NCBI RefSeq assembly: GCF_033406955.1
Contig: NZ_CP137734.1
Span: forward strand, 3,038,001 to 3,102,000
Origin: Streptomyces violaceoruber
Lineage (GTDB): Bacteria > Actinomycetota > Actinomycetes > Streptomycetales > Streptomycetaceae
Direction of reading: 5' to 3'
DNA: 64,000 nt
Position numbers and translations under genes: made by a program. The notes below the pieces were generated by a model. The model ran no database searches. It worked only from the letters and a program-made list of their open reading frames with translations, and was not told the DNA's origin. Of the stretch, positions 30,090 to 38,644 are shown one piece after another (positions within the stretch are counted from its first letter, which is position 1; every line of letters starts with the position of its first letter).

Positions 30090-30800
30090 ATGACAGACGG
30101 AGAAGCGGTGAGCGCGGCGGCGGGGCCGGGAGCGGAGGGCCCGCCGGGCCCGGTGGGACACTGGGCGCCCGGCAGCCACATCCTGTGGCGGTACCGGGAG
30201 AACGGCGGCCCGCACGTCCACATCGCGCGCCCCGTCACCGTCGTACGGGACGACGCCGACCTGCTCGCCGTGTGGCTGGCGCCCGGCACCGAGTGTGTGA
30301 AGCCGGTCCTGGCCGACGGCACGCCCGTGCACCTGGAACCGCTGGCCACGCGCTACACCAAGCCGCGCACCGTGCAGCGCGACCAGTGGTTCGGCACGGG
30401 GGTGCTGAAGCTGGCGCGGCCCGGCGAGGCCTGGTCGGTGTGGCTGTTCTGGGACCCGGGCTGGCGCTTCAAGAACTGGTACGTGAACCTGGAGCGGCCG
30501 CTGACCCGTTGGGAGGGCGGGGTCGACTCCGAGGACCATTTCCTGGACATCTCCGTCCACCCGGACCGCACCTGGCACTGGCGCGACGAGGACGAGTTCG
30601 CGCAGGCCCTGCGGGACGGTCTGATGGACCCCGCGTCGGCCGGGCGGGTGCGCCGGGCGGGGCGGTCCGCGGTGGCGGAGATCCGTGCCTGGGGGGCACC
30701 GTTCGCCGACGGCTGGGAGCACTGGCGGCCCGATCCGGCGTGGCCGGTACCGTCGCTGCCGGGGGACTGGGATCGCACGCCCGCGCACGTCTCCTCATGA
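30090..30800 (+). CDS. DUF402 domain protein
   Basis: A 236-residue protein of the DUF402 (FomD-like) family: HWAPGSHILWRYRENG, then WSVWLFWDPGWRFKNWYVNLE and DHFLDISVHPD with DEDEFAQAL. Family members include nucleotidyl or phosphate ester hydrolases such as FomD that use divalent metals, and the conserved aspartates and tryptophans are present; activity here is unproven. The start has a -10-like hexamer 6 nt upstream and no ribosome binding site. Confidence 0.82.
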   Translation: MTDGEAVSAAAGPGAEGPPGPVGHWAPGSHILWRYRENGGPHVHIARPVTVVRDDADLLAVWLAPGTECVKPVLADGTPVHLEPLATRYTKPRTVQRDQWFGTGVLKLARPGEAWSVWLFWDPGWRFKNWYVNLERPLTRWEGGVDSEDHFLDISVHPDRTWHWRDEDEFAQALRDGLMDPASAGRVRRAGRSAVAEIRAWGAPFADGWEHWRPDPAWPVPSLPGDWDRTPAHVSS

Positions 30801-30805
30801 GACCC

Positions 30806-30836
30806 TTGATGTGCCCCCCGGCAAGAAACGTAGGAT
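30806..30836 (+). promoter_or_regulatory. Candidate promoter of the SpoIIE-type phosphatase gene
   Basis: TTGATG (30806-30811), a 19-bp spacer and TAGGAT (30831-30836). The rest of the 30801-31082 gap holds a 60-codon open frame but nothing I consider a gene. Confidence 0.35.
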
Positions 30837-31082
30837 CGTCCTCCGCAATGAGCGCGGCAGCGGCAACCGGCGGAGCGTGCGCTGTGCTTGACCGATCGTC
30901 ACCGAGGGGCGGCAGGACGTGAGCGAGGGGTACGAGGGCAACACGCAGACGGGCCGCGGACGGCCCGCCGGTGACACAGGAACAGCCTCTGACCACGCGG
31001 GAACCCCGTTCCTTGGGCACGGATTGCGGGTATCGGGATTTCTGCGGGACGAACTGCACGCGCCGCGCGCAGTCCCGGACGG

Positions 31083-33311
31083 ATGGATTCGACACGCGTG
31101 ACGGAGCACCCGACCTCCTTCGACCGCCCCTCGACGGGCGCCGACCCCACGGATCCCCGCGGGGCGCTCCTGCCTGCCCCAGTGCCGCCGCGCGCCTCCG
31201 GGTCCGCGTTACCGGCCCAGGGGCGCACCGGGGAGACGCCGCCCACCGCGGGCGAGGACTCCCCGGGGGTCTTCGAGCACTCCCAGCCGGGCGCCGAGCA
31301 GGCGGCGGAGCCCGACACGCACCGCCCGCGGCCCGGGGCCGAGGGCGTTCCCGTACAGCCGGACGGCGGGCAACCGGGCGGCGGGCAGCCCGGCGGCGGG
31401 CAGCCCGGCGGTGTGCCGGCCGGCGCGGCGCCACGTGTCGCGCCCTCGGACGGCTCGGCCCTGGACGGCATGCCCGGCGGCGGGCAGGCCGCTGAGGTGC
31501 GGCCGGGGTCCGAGGTGCCGGCCGGCGCCACGGACCGCCGCGACGCCCCGGCGGAGCCGGACCGGCGTACCGGGCAGCCCACCGCGCCCGGACAGCCCAC
31601 GCCCATGCGGCGGGACGGGGACCGGCTGCGCTTCGTGGGCGCCGCGACCCGGCGGATCGCCCGGGGCATGGACCTGGACGAGATCGTGATGGGGCTGTGC
31701 CGGGCCACCGTGCCCACCTTCGCGGACGCCATCCTCGTCTATCTGCGCGAGCCGCTGCCGGTCGGCGACGAGCGGCCCACCGGCCCCCTGGTGCTGCGGC
31801 TGCGGCGCACCGACCGCATACCGGCCGAGCGGGACACCGAGGGCGGCTTCGCACCCGCGGCCCAGCAGGAGCCCTCCGAGCTGGAGACGGTCGGCGCCGA
31901 GCTGTGCGAGGTACGGCCGGGCAGCGCGCTGGCCGAGGTGCTGCGCGGGGTGCGCCCGGTCTTCACGGACACCCCGGCCGCCCGCGCCGCGCTGCCCGAA
32001 CTGCTGGGCGAGGAACGCGACTTCGCCCTGCCCGACGGCCGCAGGGCGATCCTCGCGCCGCTGCGCGGCCGACGCCGGGTGATCGGCGCCGCGCTGTTCC
32101 TGCGCGGCCCGGAGCGCATCCCCTTCGAGGCCGACGACCTGCTGGTGGCCGCCCAGCTCGCCACGCACAGCGCGCTGGGCATCGACAAGGCGGTGCTGTA
32201 CGGGCGGGAGGCGTACATCGCCGACGAGTTGCAGCGCACGATGCTCCCGGAGAACCTCCCGCGCTGCACCGGCGTACGGCTGGCCTCCCGCTATCTCCCG
32301 GCCGCCGAGACCGCGCGGGTGGGCGGCGACTGGTACGACGCCATCCCGCTGCCGGGCAGCCGGGTCGCGCTGGTCGTCGGGGACGTGATGGGCCACTCCA
32401 TGACGTCGGCGGCCATCATGGGCCAGCTGCGGACCACGGCGCAGACCCTGGCCGGACTCGACCTGCCGCCGCAGGAGGTGCTCCACCACCTGGACGAGCA
32501 GGCGCAGCGCCTGGGCACCGACCGGATGGCCACCTGTCTGTACGCGGTGTACGACCCGGTCTCGCACCGCATCACCGTCGCCAACGCCGGCCACCCGCCG
32601 CCCGTGCTGCTGCACCTGGGCGGCGAGGCCGAGGTGCTGCGGGTGCCGGCCGGTGCCCCGATCGGGGTGGGCGGCGTGGACTTCGAGGCCGTGGAACTGG
32701 ACGCGCCGGCCGGCGCGACCCTGCTGCTCTACACCGACGGGCTGGTGGAGTCCCGGCTGCGGGACGTGTGGACCGGCATAGAGCAGTTGCGGGAGCGCCT
32801 GGCGGCGACCGCGCAGCTGACCGGGCCGGACCATCCGCCGCCCCTGGAGGCCCTGTGCGACGAGGTGCTGGACATGCTCGGCCCGGGTGACCGGGACGAC
32901 GACATCGCGCTGCTCGCCGCCCGCTTCGACGGCATCGCGCCCAGCGACGTGTCGTACTGGTTCCTGGATCCGGAGGACGCGGCCCCCGGCAAGGCCCGGC
33001 GGCTGGCCCGGCGGGCGCTGGCCCGCTGGGGCATGGAGGACCTCACGGACGCCGTGGAGCTGCTCGTCAGCGAGGTCGTGACCAACGCGGTGCGGTACGC
33101 CTCCAAGCCGGTCACCCTGCGGCTGCTGCGCACGGACGTGCTGCGCTGCGAGGTCGGCGACGACGTGCCGCAGCTGCCCCGGCTGCGGCAGGCGCGGGCG
33201 ACCGACGAGGGCGGTCGCGGACTGTACCTGGTGAACCGGCTGGCCCGGCGCTGGGGCGCGACGCGGCTGAGCACCGGCAAGGTGGTGTGGTTCGAGCTGA
33301 ACCGCGGCTGA
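31083..33311 (+). CDS. SpoIIE-type PP2C phosphatase with GAF and RsbW-like ATPase domains
   Basis: A 742-residue signalling protein. A disordered Pro/Gly/Ala-rich N-terminus (about 1-170, with repeats of GGGQP) precedes a GAF-like sensory domain (about 180-370), a SpoIIE/PP2C phosphatase domain (RVGGDWYDAIPL, GDVMGHSMTSAA, LLLYTDGLVE, about 380-610) and a C-terminal HATPase_c anti-sigma-like kinase domain (ELLVSEVVTNAV, DEGGRGLYLVNRLA). Such proteins dephosphorylate, and may phosphorylate, anti-sigma-factor antagonists in partner-switching networks. The ATG at 31083 has GGACGG before it. It is convergent with the penicillin-binding protein gene; no cognate antagonist gene is adjacent. Confidence 0.93.
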   Translation: MDSTRVTEHPTSFDRPSTGADPTDPRGALLPAPVPPRASGSALPAQGRTGETPPTAGEDSPGVFEHSQPGAEQAAEPDTHRPRPGAEGVPVQPDGGQPGGGQPGGGQPGGVPAGAAPRVAPSDGSALDGMPGGGQAAEVRPGSEVPAGATDRRDAPAEPDRRTGQPTAPGQPTPMRRDGDRLRFVGAATRRIARGMDLDEIVMGLCRATVPTFADAILVYLREPLPVGDERPTGPLVLRLRRTDRIPAERDTEGGFAPAAQQEPSELETVGAELCEVRPGSALAEVLRGVRPVFTDTPAARAALPELLGEERDFALPDGRRAILAPLRGRRRVIGAALFLRGPERIPFEADDLLVAAQLATHSALGIDKAVLYGREAYIADELQRTMLPENLPRCTGVRLASRYLPAAETARVGGDWYDAIPLPGSRVALVVGDVMGHSMTSAAIMGQLRTTAQTLAGLDLPPQEVLHHLDEQAQRLGTDRMATCLYAVYDPVSHRITVANAGHPPPVLLHLGGEAEVLRVPAGAPIGVGGVDFEAVELDAPAGATLLLYTDGLVESRLRDVWTGIEQLRERLAATAQLTGPDHPPPLEALCDEVLDMLGPGDRDDDIALLAARFDGIAPSDVSYWFLDPEDAAPGKARRLARRALARWGMEDLTDAVELLVSEVVTNAVRYASKPVTLRLLRTDVLRCEVGDDVPQLPRLRQARATDEGGRGLYLVNRLARRWGATRLSTGKVVWFELNRG

Positions 33312-33375
33312 ACCGCGGCCGGTCCGCAGCTGGTCCGCGGCAGGGGAACGGCCGGTCCGCGGCCGGGAACGGCGT

Positions 33376-33419
33376 CGCGCGAAGGGGCGCCCGGTGAGCA
33401 CCGGGCGCCCCTTCGCGCG
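33376..33419. terminator. 20-bp perfect hairpin, bidirectional terminator
   Basis: 33376-33395 pairs perfectly with 33400-33419 around the loop GAGC, between the convergent phosphatase and penicillin-binding protein genes. Confidence 0.88.
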
Positions 33420-33439
33420 CGTCAGCGACCGCGGACGGC

Positions 33440-35761
33440 CTACTGCCCCCAGTCCACGCCGGGGAGCTCCGGGTCCCCCGACTCGGTGGACCCGCCGTCC
33501 GGCGGTGGTTCGGTGGACGGGCTGTTCGACGGCGAGTTCGTCGGCGACTCCGGCGGTTCCTCGGTCGTCGGGTCGCTGGACGGCGGCGCCTCGGTCGTCG
33601 GGTCGCTGGACGGCGGCGGCGCCTCGGAGGTCTCCTCCCGCGTCGGCGACTGGGTCGGCGACTCGGGGGCCGTCGGCGACTTGCTCGGCCGCACCGCGGC
33701 GCCCTGCTTGGTCTCCAGGTCGAACTCGGTGACCTCGTCCATGACGCCGAAGGTGTACGCGGCCCAGATCTCCGCCGGCGGGCCACCACCGTTGACGCGG
33801 TAGTCGACCCCGGCCGCCTTGTACATCGGGACCTGCTTGTGCGGCGGCTCGTCGTCCTCGCCGAACAGGCCGACGGAGGTGACGAGGCCGGGGGTGAAGC
33901 CGCTGAACCAGGCGGACTTGTTGTTGTCGGACGTACCGGTCTTGCCGGCCACCTTCTGGCCGTCGCGCAGCGGGTTCTCCCGGACGGACTTCTTGGCCGT
34001 ACCGTCGTTGACCACGCCGGTGAGCACCGAGGTCACCGTGTCGGCGGCCTCCCGGCTGATGACCTGCTCGCCGATCGGGTCGGGCATCTCGACCTTGCGG
34101 TCCTTGTGCTCGACCGACTTCACGATCGCCGGGGTGACCTTCTTGCCGTGGTTGTCGAAGGTGGCGTAGACGCCTGCCATCTCCAGCGGGCTGGCGCCCA
34201 TACTGCCCAGGGTCTGCGCGGGCACGGCCTGCTCGCCCTCGGTGTCCATGCCGAGGTCGGCGGCGACCTTCATGACCTCGGGCATGCCGACGTCGATGCC
34301 CATCTGGGCGAAGACGGAGTTGACGGACTTGTTCATCGCCTCCTGGACGTCGATCTCGCCGTAGTCGTGGTCGTCCTCGTTGGGCGGTGCGAAGCCGACC
34401 TTCTTGTCGCCGTCCATCACGGGGCGCTCGCTGTCGCCGTCGTAGAGGGTGTTGGCCGTGATCGGCACGCCGTCCTGGGTCTCGGCGTCGTGGTCCACGG
34501 CGGCGGCGAGGATGACCGGCTTGAAGGTGGAGGCGGGCTGGTAGTCGCCGCGGGTGGCGTTGTTGGTGAAGTGCTTCAGGTAGTTCACGCCGCCGTACAT
34601 CGCCACGACGGAGCCGGTCTTCGGGTCGACGGAGGCGGCTCCGGCCTGGACGTCGGCGTCGACCTTGCGCTCGTCGGGGTCCAGCTTGCTCGTGAGCTGC
34701 TTCTTGACCGCCGCCTCCAGCGCGGCCTGCTTCTTCTTGTCGATGTTGAGGGTGACGGTGTAGCCGCCGAGGTCCACCAGGGCCTTGGCCTGCTCCATGT
34801 CCTCGGCGGCGCCCTGGGCGACGAGCTGCTTCTTGAGCGCGTGGTCGGCCGCGTCGACCAGGTAGCCGACCTGGCCCTCCTTGCCCGCGGCGGCCTTGGG
34901 TTCCTTGGGCTCCGGGAACTTCATGCCCTGGCGGTCGCCCGCGCCGAGCCACTTCTGCTCGACCATGTTGTCCAGGACGTAGTTCCAGCGCTGCTGGACG
35001 AGCTTCTTGCCGGTCTCGCTGGCGATCGCCCAGTCGTACTGGTTCGGCGCCTGGAGCAGCGCGGAGAGGTACGCGCCCTGTTCGACCGTCAGGTCCTCGG
35101 CGTCGACGCGGTAGTAGGCCTGTGCGGCGGCCTGGATGCCGTAGGCGCCGCGGCCGTAGTAGCTGGTGTTGATGTAGCCGGCGAGGATGTAGTCCTTGGA
35201 TTTCTCCCGGTCCAGCTTGAGGGAGATGACCAGTTCCTTCAGCTTGCGCGAGACCGTCTGTTCCTGGGTCAGGTAGTAGTTCTTGACGTACTGCTGGGTG
35301 ATCGTCGAACCGCCCTGCGCGCCCTTGCCGGAGAGGGTGTTGAGCACGCCGCGCGCGGTGCCCTTGAGGTCGACGCCGGCGTCGTTGTAGAAGGTCTTGT
35401 TCTCGGCGGCGACGAAGGTGCGCTGGACGTCCTTGGGGATCTTGGCGAGGTCGACGATCTCGCGGTTGCGCTCGCCCGTGCGCGCCATGATGCTGCCGTC
35501 GCTGTACTTGTAGACGTTGCTCTGCAGATCGGCCTCGGGGTTGCCCTCGGGGATGTCGATCATCATGTACAGCACGATGAAGGCGCCCATGCCGAGCAGG
35601 CAGAGGCCGAAGAACGTGCCGAGGATCTTCTTCCAGGTGAACAGCCGGCGTATCCGGCTCTTCCCGCCCGCGGCCGCGCCCGCGCCCGACGAACGGCGGC
35701 GTTTCGGCGCCGCGCGGCGTCCACCGCGCTGCCGCGCTTTTCTCTCTTCCGCTCGTCCCAT
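33440..35761 (-). CDS. Class A penicillin-binding protein (bifunctional transglycosylase/transpeptidase)
   Basis: About 773 residues. After a basic cytoplasmic N-terminus and one membrane helix (GTFFGLCLLGMGAFIVLYMM) come a GT51 glycosyltransferase domain (AAENKTFYNDAGVD near 118, GGSTITQQYVKN, RKLKELVISLKL) and a transpeptidase domain with STFK near 410, SVN and KTGTS near 606. The last 110 residues are a Ser/Pro/Thr/Glu-rich tail containing two copies of a 30-bp repeat (33561-33620). It polymerises and cross-links peptidoglycan outside the membrane. I start at the ATG at 35761, where relatives usually begin (MGRAEERK); in-frame starts at 35788 and 35809 are possible. Confidence 0.94.
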   Translation of the reverse strand: MGRAEERKARQRGGRRAAPKRRRSSGAGAAAGGKSRIRRLFTWKKILGTFFGLCLLGMGAFIVLYMMIDIPEGNPEADLQSNVYKYSDGSIMARTGERNREIVDLAKIPKDVQRTFVAAENKTFYNDAGVDLKGTARGVLNTLSGKGAQGGSTITQQYVKNYYLTQEQTVSRKLKELVISLKLDREKSKDYILAGYINTSYYGRGAYGIQAAAQAYYRVDAEDLTVEQGAYLSALLQAPNQYDWAIASETGKKLVQQRWNYVLDNMVEQKWLGAGDRQGMKFPEPKEPKAAAGKEGQVGYLVDAADHALKKQLVAQGAAEDMEQAKALVDLGGYTVTLNIDKKKQAALEAAVKKQLTSKLDPDERKVDADVQAGAASVDPKTGSVVAMYGGVNYLKHFTNNATRGDYQPASTFKPVILAAAVDHDAETQDGVPITANTLYDGDSERPVMDGDKKVGFAPPNEDDHDYGEIDVQEAMNKSVNSVFAQMGIDVGMPEVMKVAADLGMDTEGEQAVPAQTLGSMGASPLEMAGVYATFDNHGKKVTPAIVKSVEHKDRKVEMPDPIGEQVISREAADTVTSVLTGVVNDGTAKKSVRENPLRDGQKVAGKTGTSDNNKSAWFSGFTPGLVTSVGLFGEDDEPPHKQVPMYKAAGVDYRVNGGGPPAEIWAAYTFGVMDEVTEFDLETKQGAAVRPSKSPTAPESPTQSPTREETSEAPPPSSDPTTEAPPSSDPTTEEPPESPTNSPSNSPSTEPPPDGGSTESGDPELPGVDWGQ

Positions 35762-35965
35762 GGGTCCGATCCACTCCGCTTCGGTCATCTGTGGGCACGT
35801 CTCGCTCACGCGTCACACAGGTTCGTCGCTCAGGTCAGCTCAGAAAGCTAACACCGGGAGATGTGACAAACGGCAACCGATCCAGCCTTGTACGGACGTG
35901 AGAATCAGCACCCGCTCCACAGGAACCGACGTACGAGCGGGGTTCAAGGTTGTGATCCGATGGTA

Positions 35966-35979
35966 AAGTGATATCACTT
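35966..35979. promoter_or_regulatory. Perfect 14-bp palindrome (AAGTGATATCACTT) upstream of the SPFH gene
   Basis: AAGTGATATCACTT is its own reverse complement and lies 31-44 bp before the SPFH start. It overlaps the presumed -10 of a promoter formed by TTGTGA (35950-35955), 16 bp and TATCAC (35972-35977). A repressor bound here would block RNA polymerase. The second gene of the operon encodes a ribbon-helix-helix protein, a natural candidate for autoregulation (inference). Confidence 0.65.
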
Positions 35980-36009
35980 AGAAAGCAAAGAGAGAACGGG
36001 GGACCACCC

Positions 36010-36948
36010 ATGTCCACGCACGATGCCCCGCAGGTCACCGCGGATGTGCCCGAGATGCCGGCGCCGCGGGTGCGCGAGAACCAGGCGCACAGCATCGGCG
36101 GCGGTTTCGCGCTGCTGCTCGGACTGGTCGGGCTGCTCGTCGGCGCCGGTCTGATCGCCGGCGCCACGGCGGTCGACTCGACCGGCGGCAAGGCCGTGCT
36201 GATCATCGGCGGCATCCTGATCGCCCTGGCCGCCTTCCTCGCGATGTGCGGCCTGAACATGGTGGCGCCGGGCGAGGCCCGCGTGGTGCAGCTGTTCGGG
36301 CGTTACCGGGGCACCATCCGCCAGGACGGCCTGCGCTGGGTCAACCCCTTCACCTCCCGCACCAAGATCTCGACGCGGGTGCGCAACCACGAGACGGCGG
36401 TCCTGAAGGTCAACGACGCCTACGGCAACCCGATCGAGCTGGCGGCGGTCGTGGTGTGGCGGGTGGAGGACACCGCGCAGGCCACCTTCGAGGTGGACGA
36501 CTACGTCGAGTTCGTCTCCACCCAGACCGAGGCGGCCGTGCGGCACATCGCCATCGAGTACCCCTACGACGCCCACGACGAGGACGGCCTCTCGCTGCGC
36601 GGCAACGCCGAGGAGATCACCGAGAAGCTCGCCGTCGAACTGCACGCGCGCGTGGAGGCGGCCGGCGTGCAGATCATCGAGTCGCGCTTCACGCACCTCG
36701 CGTACGCGCCGGAGATCGCCTCGGCGATGCTCCAGCGGCAGCAGGCCGGTGCGGTGGTCGCCGCGCGGCGGCAGATCGTGGACGGCGCGGTCGGCATGGT
36801 CGAGGCCGCGCTCGCCCGGATCAGCGAGCAGGACATCGTGGAACTGGACGACGAGCGCAAGGCGGCGATGGTGTCCAACCTGATGGTCGTGCTCTGCGGA
36901 GACCGCGCCGCCCAGCCGGTCCTGAACACGGGGACGCTCTACCAGTGA
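36010..36948 (+). CDS. SPFH (band 7/stomatin) domain membrane protein
   Basis: A 312-residue membrane protein: two N-terminal hydrophobic segments (about residues 30-52 and 57-77), then an SPFH domain ([21 protein letters not shown] ... [17 protein letters not shown] ... [10 protein letters not shown]) and a C-terminal helical region ([30 protein letters not shown]). SPFH proteins form oligomeric scaffolds in membrane microdomains. I start at the ATG at 36010; a GTG at 35968 would begin inside the palindrome. The stop overlaps the next gene (GTGA). Confidence 0.92.
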   Translation: MSTHDAPQVTADVPEMPAPRVRENQAHSIGGGFALLLGLVGLLVGAGLIAGATAVDSTGGKAVLIIGGILIALAAFLAMCGLNMVAPGEARVVQLFGRYRGTIRQDGLRWVNPFTSRTKISTRVRNHETAVLKVNDAYGNPIELAAVVVWRVEDTAQATFEVDDYVEFVSTQTEAAVRHIAIEYPYDAHDEDGLSLRGNAEEITEKLAVELHARVEAAGVQIIESRFTHLAYAPEIASAMLQRQQAGAVVAARRQIVDGAVGMVEAALARISEQDIVELDDERKAAMVSNLMVVLCGDRAAQPVLNTGTLYQ

Positions 36949-37250
36949 CGAGCCCGCCCGAGGATTCCGCGCCCGAGGATTCCGTGCGGGATTCCGCGCC
37001 GTCCGAGGGCCCGGCCCCCAAGCGTCGGCCGCAGCAGCGCAAGCAGGTGCTGCTGCGGCTGGACCCCCAGGTCTACGAGGCACTGGCCCGCTGGGCGGGC
37101 GACGAGCTGCGCTCGGCCAACGCCCAGATCGAGTTCCTGCTCCGCAGGGCGCTGGCCGAGGCCGGCCGGCTGCCCGGCGGCACCGGACCGCTGCCGCGCC
37201 GCGGCCGCCCGCCGGGGGGCGGCGGCGCGGGGGCCGCGCCACCCCCGTGA
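36945..37250 (+). CDS. Ribbon-helix-helix (Arc-like) DNA-binding protein
   Basis: A 101-residue protein with a charged, disordered N-terminus, a ribbon-helix-helix domain (QVLLRLDPQVYEALARWAGD...SANAQIEFLLRRALAEAG, about residues 33-73) and a Gly/Pro/Arg-rich tail. Its GTG start overlaps the SPFH stop (GTGA), so it is translationally coupled. It is the kind of protein that binds short palindromes as a dimer of dimers, and the palindrome at 35966-35979 is the obvious candidate site. No toxin is adjacent; the partner here is the SPFH protein. Confidence 0.85.
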   Translation: MTSPPEDSAPEDSVRDSAPSEGPAPKRRPQQRKQVLLRLDPQVYEALARWAGDELRSANAQIEFLLRRALAEAGRLPGGTGPLPRRGRPPGGGGAGAAPPP

Positions 37251-37262
37251 GCGATCCTCGCC

Positions 37263-37296
37263 GGCCGCGCCTCCGCCACCGGACGGAGGCGCGGCC
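37263..37296 (+). terminator. 13-bp hairpin terminator after the SPFH/RHH operon
   Basis: 37263-37275 pairs perfectly with 37284-37296 around an 8-nt loop, separating the SPFH/RHH operon from the PadR operon. Confidence 0.8.
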
Positions 37297-37389
37297 TCCG
37301 TCGTAGCGGAACCGTGACAATCGGCCCTCACCTGCGGTCCTGCGCCCGGACCGCTCCCGTCCCGTACCCGCCGCCACGATCTCTGCACC

Positions 37390-37428
37390 GTGCGTATACA
37401 TGGTGCGTATACACCGTGTGTAGAGTGC
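37390..37428 (+). promoter_or_regulatory. Three 13-bp direct repeats with -10 box: PadR operator/promoter
   Basis: GTGCGTATACATG (37390-37402), GTGCGTATACACC (37403-37415) and the degenerate GTGTGTAGAGTGC (37416-37428) are contiguous. Each of the first two holds the palindrome GTATAC. TAGAGT (37421-37426) is a good -10 whose expected start point is the ATG at 37434. This fits autorepression by the PadR protein. Confidence 0.65.
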
Positions 37429-37433
37429 TCCGC

Positions 37434-37958
37434 ATGTCCATCGGTCACACCCTCCTGGGGCTCCTGGAGTCCGGGCCGCGCCACGGTTACGACCTCAAGC
37501 GCGCCTTCGACGAGAAGTTCGGTCACGACCGGCCGCTGCACTACGGCCAGGTCTACTCGACGATGTCCCGCCTGCTGAAGAACGGCCTTGTGGTGGTCGA
37601 CGGCATCGAGGCGGGCGGCGGTCCCGAGCGCAAGCGGTACGCGATCACCGACGAGGGGATCACCGACGTACAGCGGTGGCTCGCCACGCCGGAGAAGCCC
37701 GAGCCGTACCTCCAGTCGACGCTGTACACCAAGGTCGTCCTCGCGCTGCTCACCCACCGCGACGCCGCCGACATCCTCGACACCCAGCGTTCGGAACACC
37801 TGCGCAGCATGCGCATCCTCACCGACCGCAAGCGCAAGGGCGATCTCGCGGACCAGCTGATCTGCGACCACGCCCTCTTCCATCTCGAGGCCGACCTGCG
37901 CTGGCTGGAACTGACCGCCGCGCGCCTCGACAAGCTCCGTGAGGCGGTAACCCGATGA
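37434..37958 (+). CDS. PadR-family transcriptional regulator
   Basis: A 174-residue PadR protein: winged helix (LGLLESGPRHGYDLKRAFDEKF, HYGQVYSTMSRLLKNGLV, KRYAITDEG) in the first 90 residues and a C-terminal helical dimerisation region (PadR s2 subfamily). PadR proteins repress neighbouring efflux or detoxification genes until a small molecule binds. The ATG at 37434 is 7 nt after a -10-like TAGAGT, so the transcript is probably leaderless. Its stop overlaps the ABC ATPase start (ATGA). It begins an operon of regulator, ATPase and permease. Confidence 0.93.
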   Translation: MSIGHTLLGLLESGPRHGYDLKRAFDEKFGHDRPLHYGQVYSTMSRLLKNGLVVVDGIEAGGGPERKRYAITDEGITDVQRWLATPEKPEPYLQSTLYTKVVLALLTHRDAADILDTQRSEHLRSMRILTDRKRKGDLADQLICDHALFHLEADLRWLELTAARLDKLREAVTR

Positions 37959-38644
37959 CTCCCCCCGCAGGTTCCCTGCTCTCGGCGGACCAGCTCCGCA
38001 AGGCCTACGGCCCCACCCTCGCCCTCGACGGCGCCGAGTTCTCCATCCACCCCGGCGAGGTGGTCGCCGTCATGGGCCCCTCCGGTTCCGGCAAGTCGAC
38101 GCTGCTGCACTGCCTCGCCGGCATCGTGCCGCCCGACTCGGGGACGATCACGTACAACGGGCGCGAGCTGTCGGCGATGTCCGACGCCCAGCGCAGTGCG
38201 CTGCGCCGCTCGGACTTCGGGTTCGTGTTCCAGTTCGGCCAGCTGGTGCCGGAGCTGACCTGTGTCGAGAACGTCGCCCTGCCGCTGCGCCTGAACGGCA
38301 CCTCCCGCAAGGAGGCCGAGCGGGCCGCGCTGAGCTGGATGGAGCGGCTGGAGGTCGACGACCTCAGGAAGAAGCGGCCCGGCGAGGTCTCGGGCGGCCA
38401 GGGGCAGCGGGTCGCGGTGGCGCGCTCGCTGGTCACCAACCCGCGCGTGCTCTTCGCGGACGAGCCGACCGGCGCGCTGGACTCCCTCAACGGGGAGCGC
38501 GTGATGGAGCTGCTCACGGACGCGGCCCGCTCCACCAACGCCGCGGTCGTGCTGGTCACGCACGAGGCACGGGTGGCGGCCTACTCCGACCGCGAGATCG
38601 TCGTACGCGACGGCAAGTCCCGGGACATGGAGCGGGCCGTATGA
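37955..38644 (+). CDS. ABC transporter ATP-binding protein (MacB/LolD-type)
   Basis: A 229-residue ATPase of an FtsX-type exporter. Walker A GPSGSGKST at residues 41-49, Q-loop FVFQFGQLVPELT, signature VSGGQGQRVAVAR, Walker B VLFADEPTGALD and H-loop VTHEAR. It is coupled to both neighbours by ATGA overlaps: start with the PadR gene, stop with the permease gene. It energises the adjacent 780-residue permease; the transported substrate may be an antibiotic or envelope component (inference from the PadR context). Confidence 0.94.
   Translation: MTPPAGSLLSADQLRKAYGPTLALDGAEFSIHPGEVVAVMGPSGSGKSTLLHCLAGIVPPDSGTITYNGRELSAMSDAQRSALRRSDFGFVFQFGQLVPELTCVENVALPLRLNGTSRKEAERAALSWMERLEVDDLRKKRPGEVSGGQGQRVAVARSLVTNPRVLFADEPTGALDSLNGERVMELLTDAARSTNAAVVLVTHEARVAAYSDREIVVRDGKSRDMERAV

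Noticed and set aside
30919..31101. 60-codon frame before the SpoIIE-type phosphatase gene
   Set aside because: AGGA precedes its GTG, but codon usage is not biased like true genes, it overlaps the next start, and no family is recognisable.
31209..35816. A 1535-codon minus-strand open frame covering the phosphatase and penicillin-binding protein region
   Set aside because: It is antisense to the SpoIIE-type phosphatase and out of frame with the penicillin-binding protein; the product is low-complexity Arg/Gly/Pro, typical of GC-rich shadow frames.
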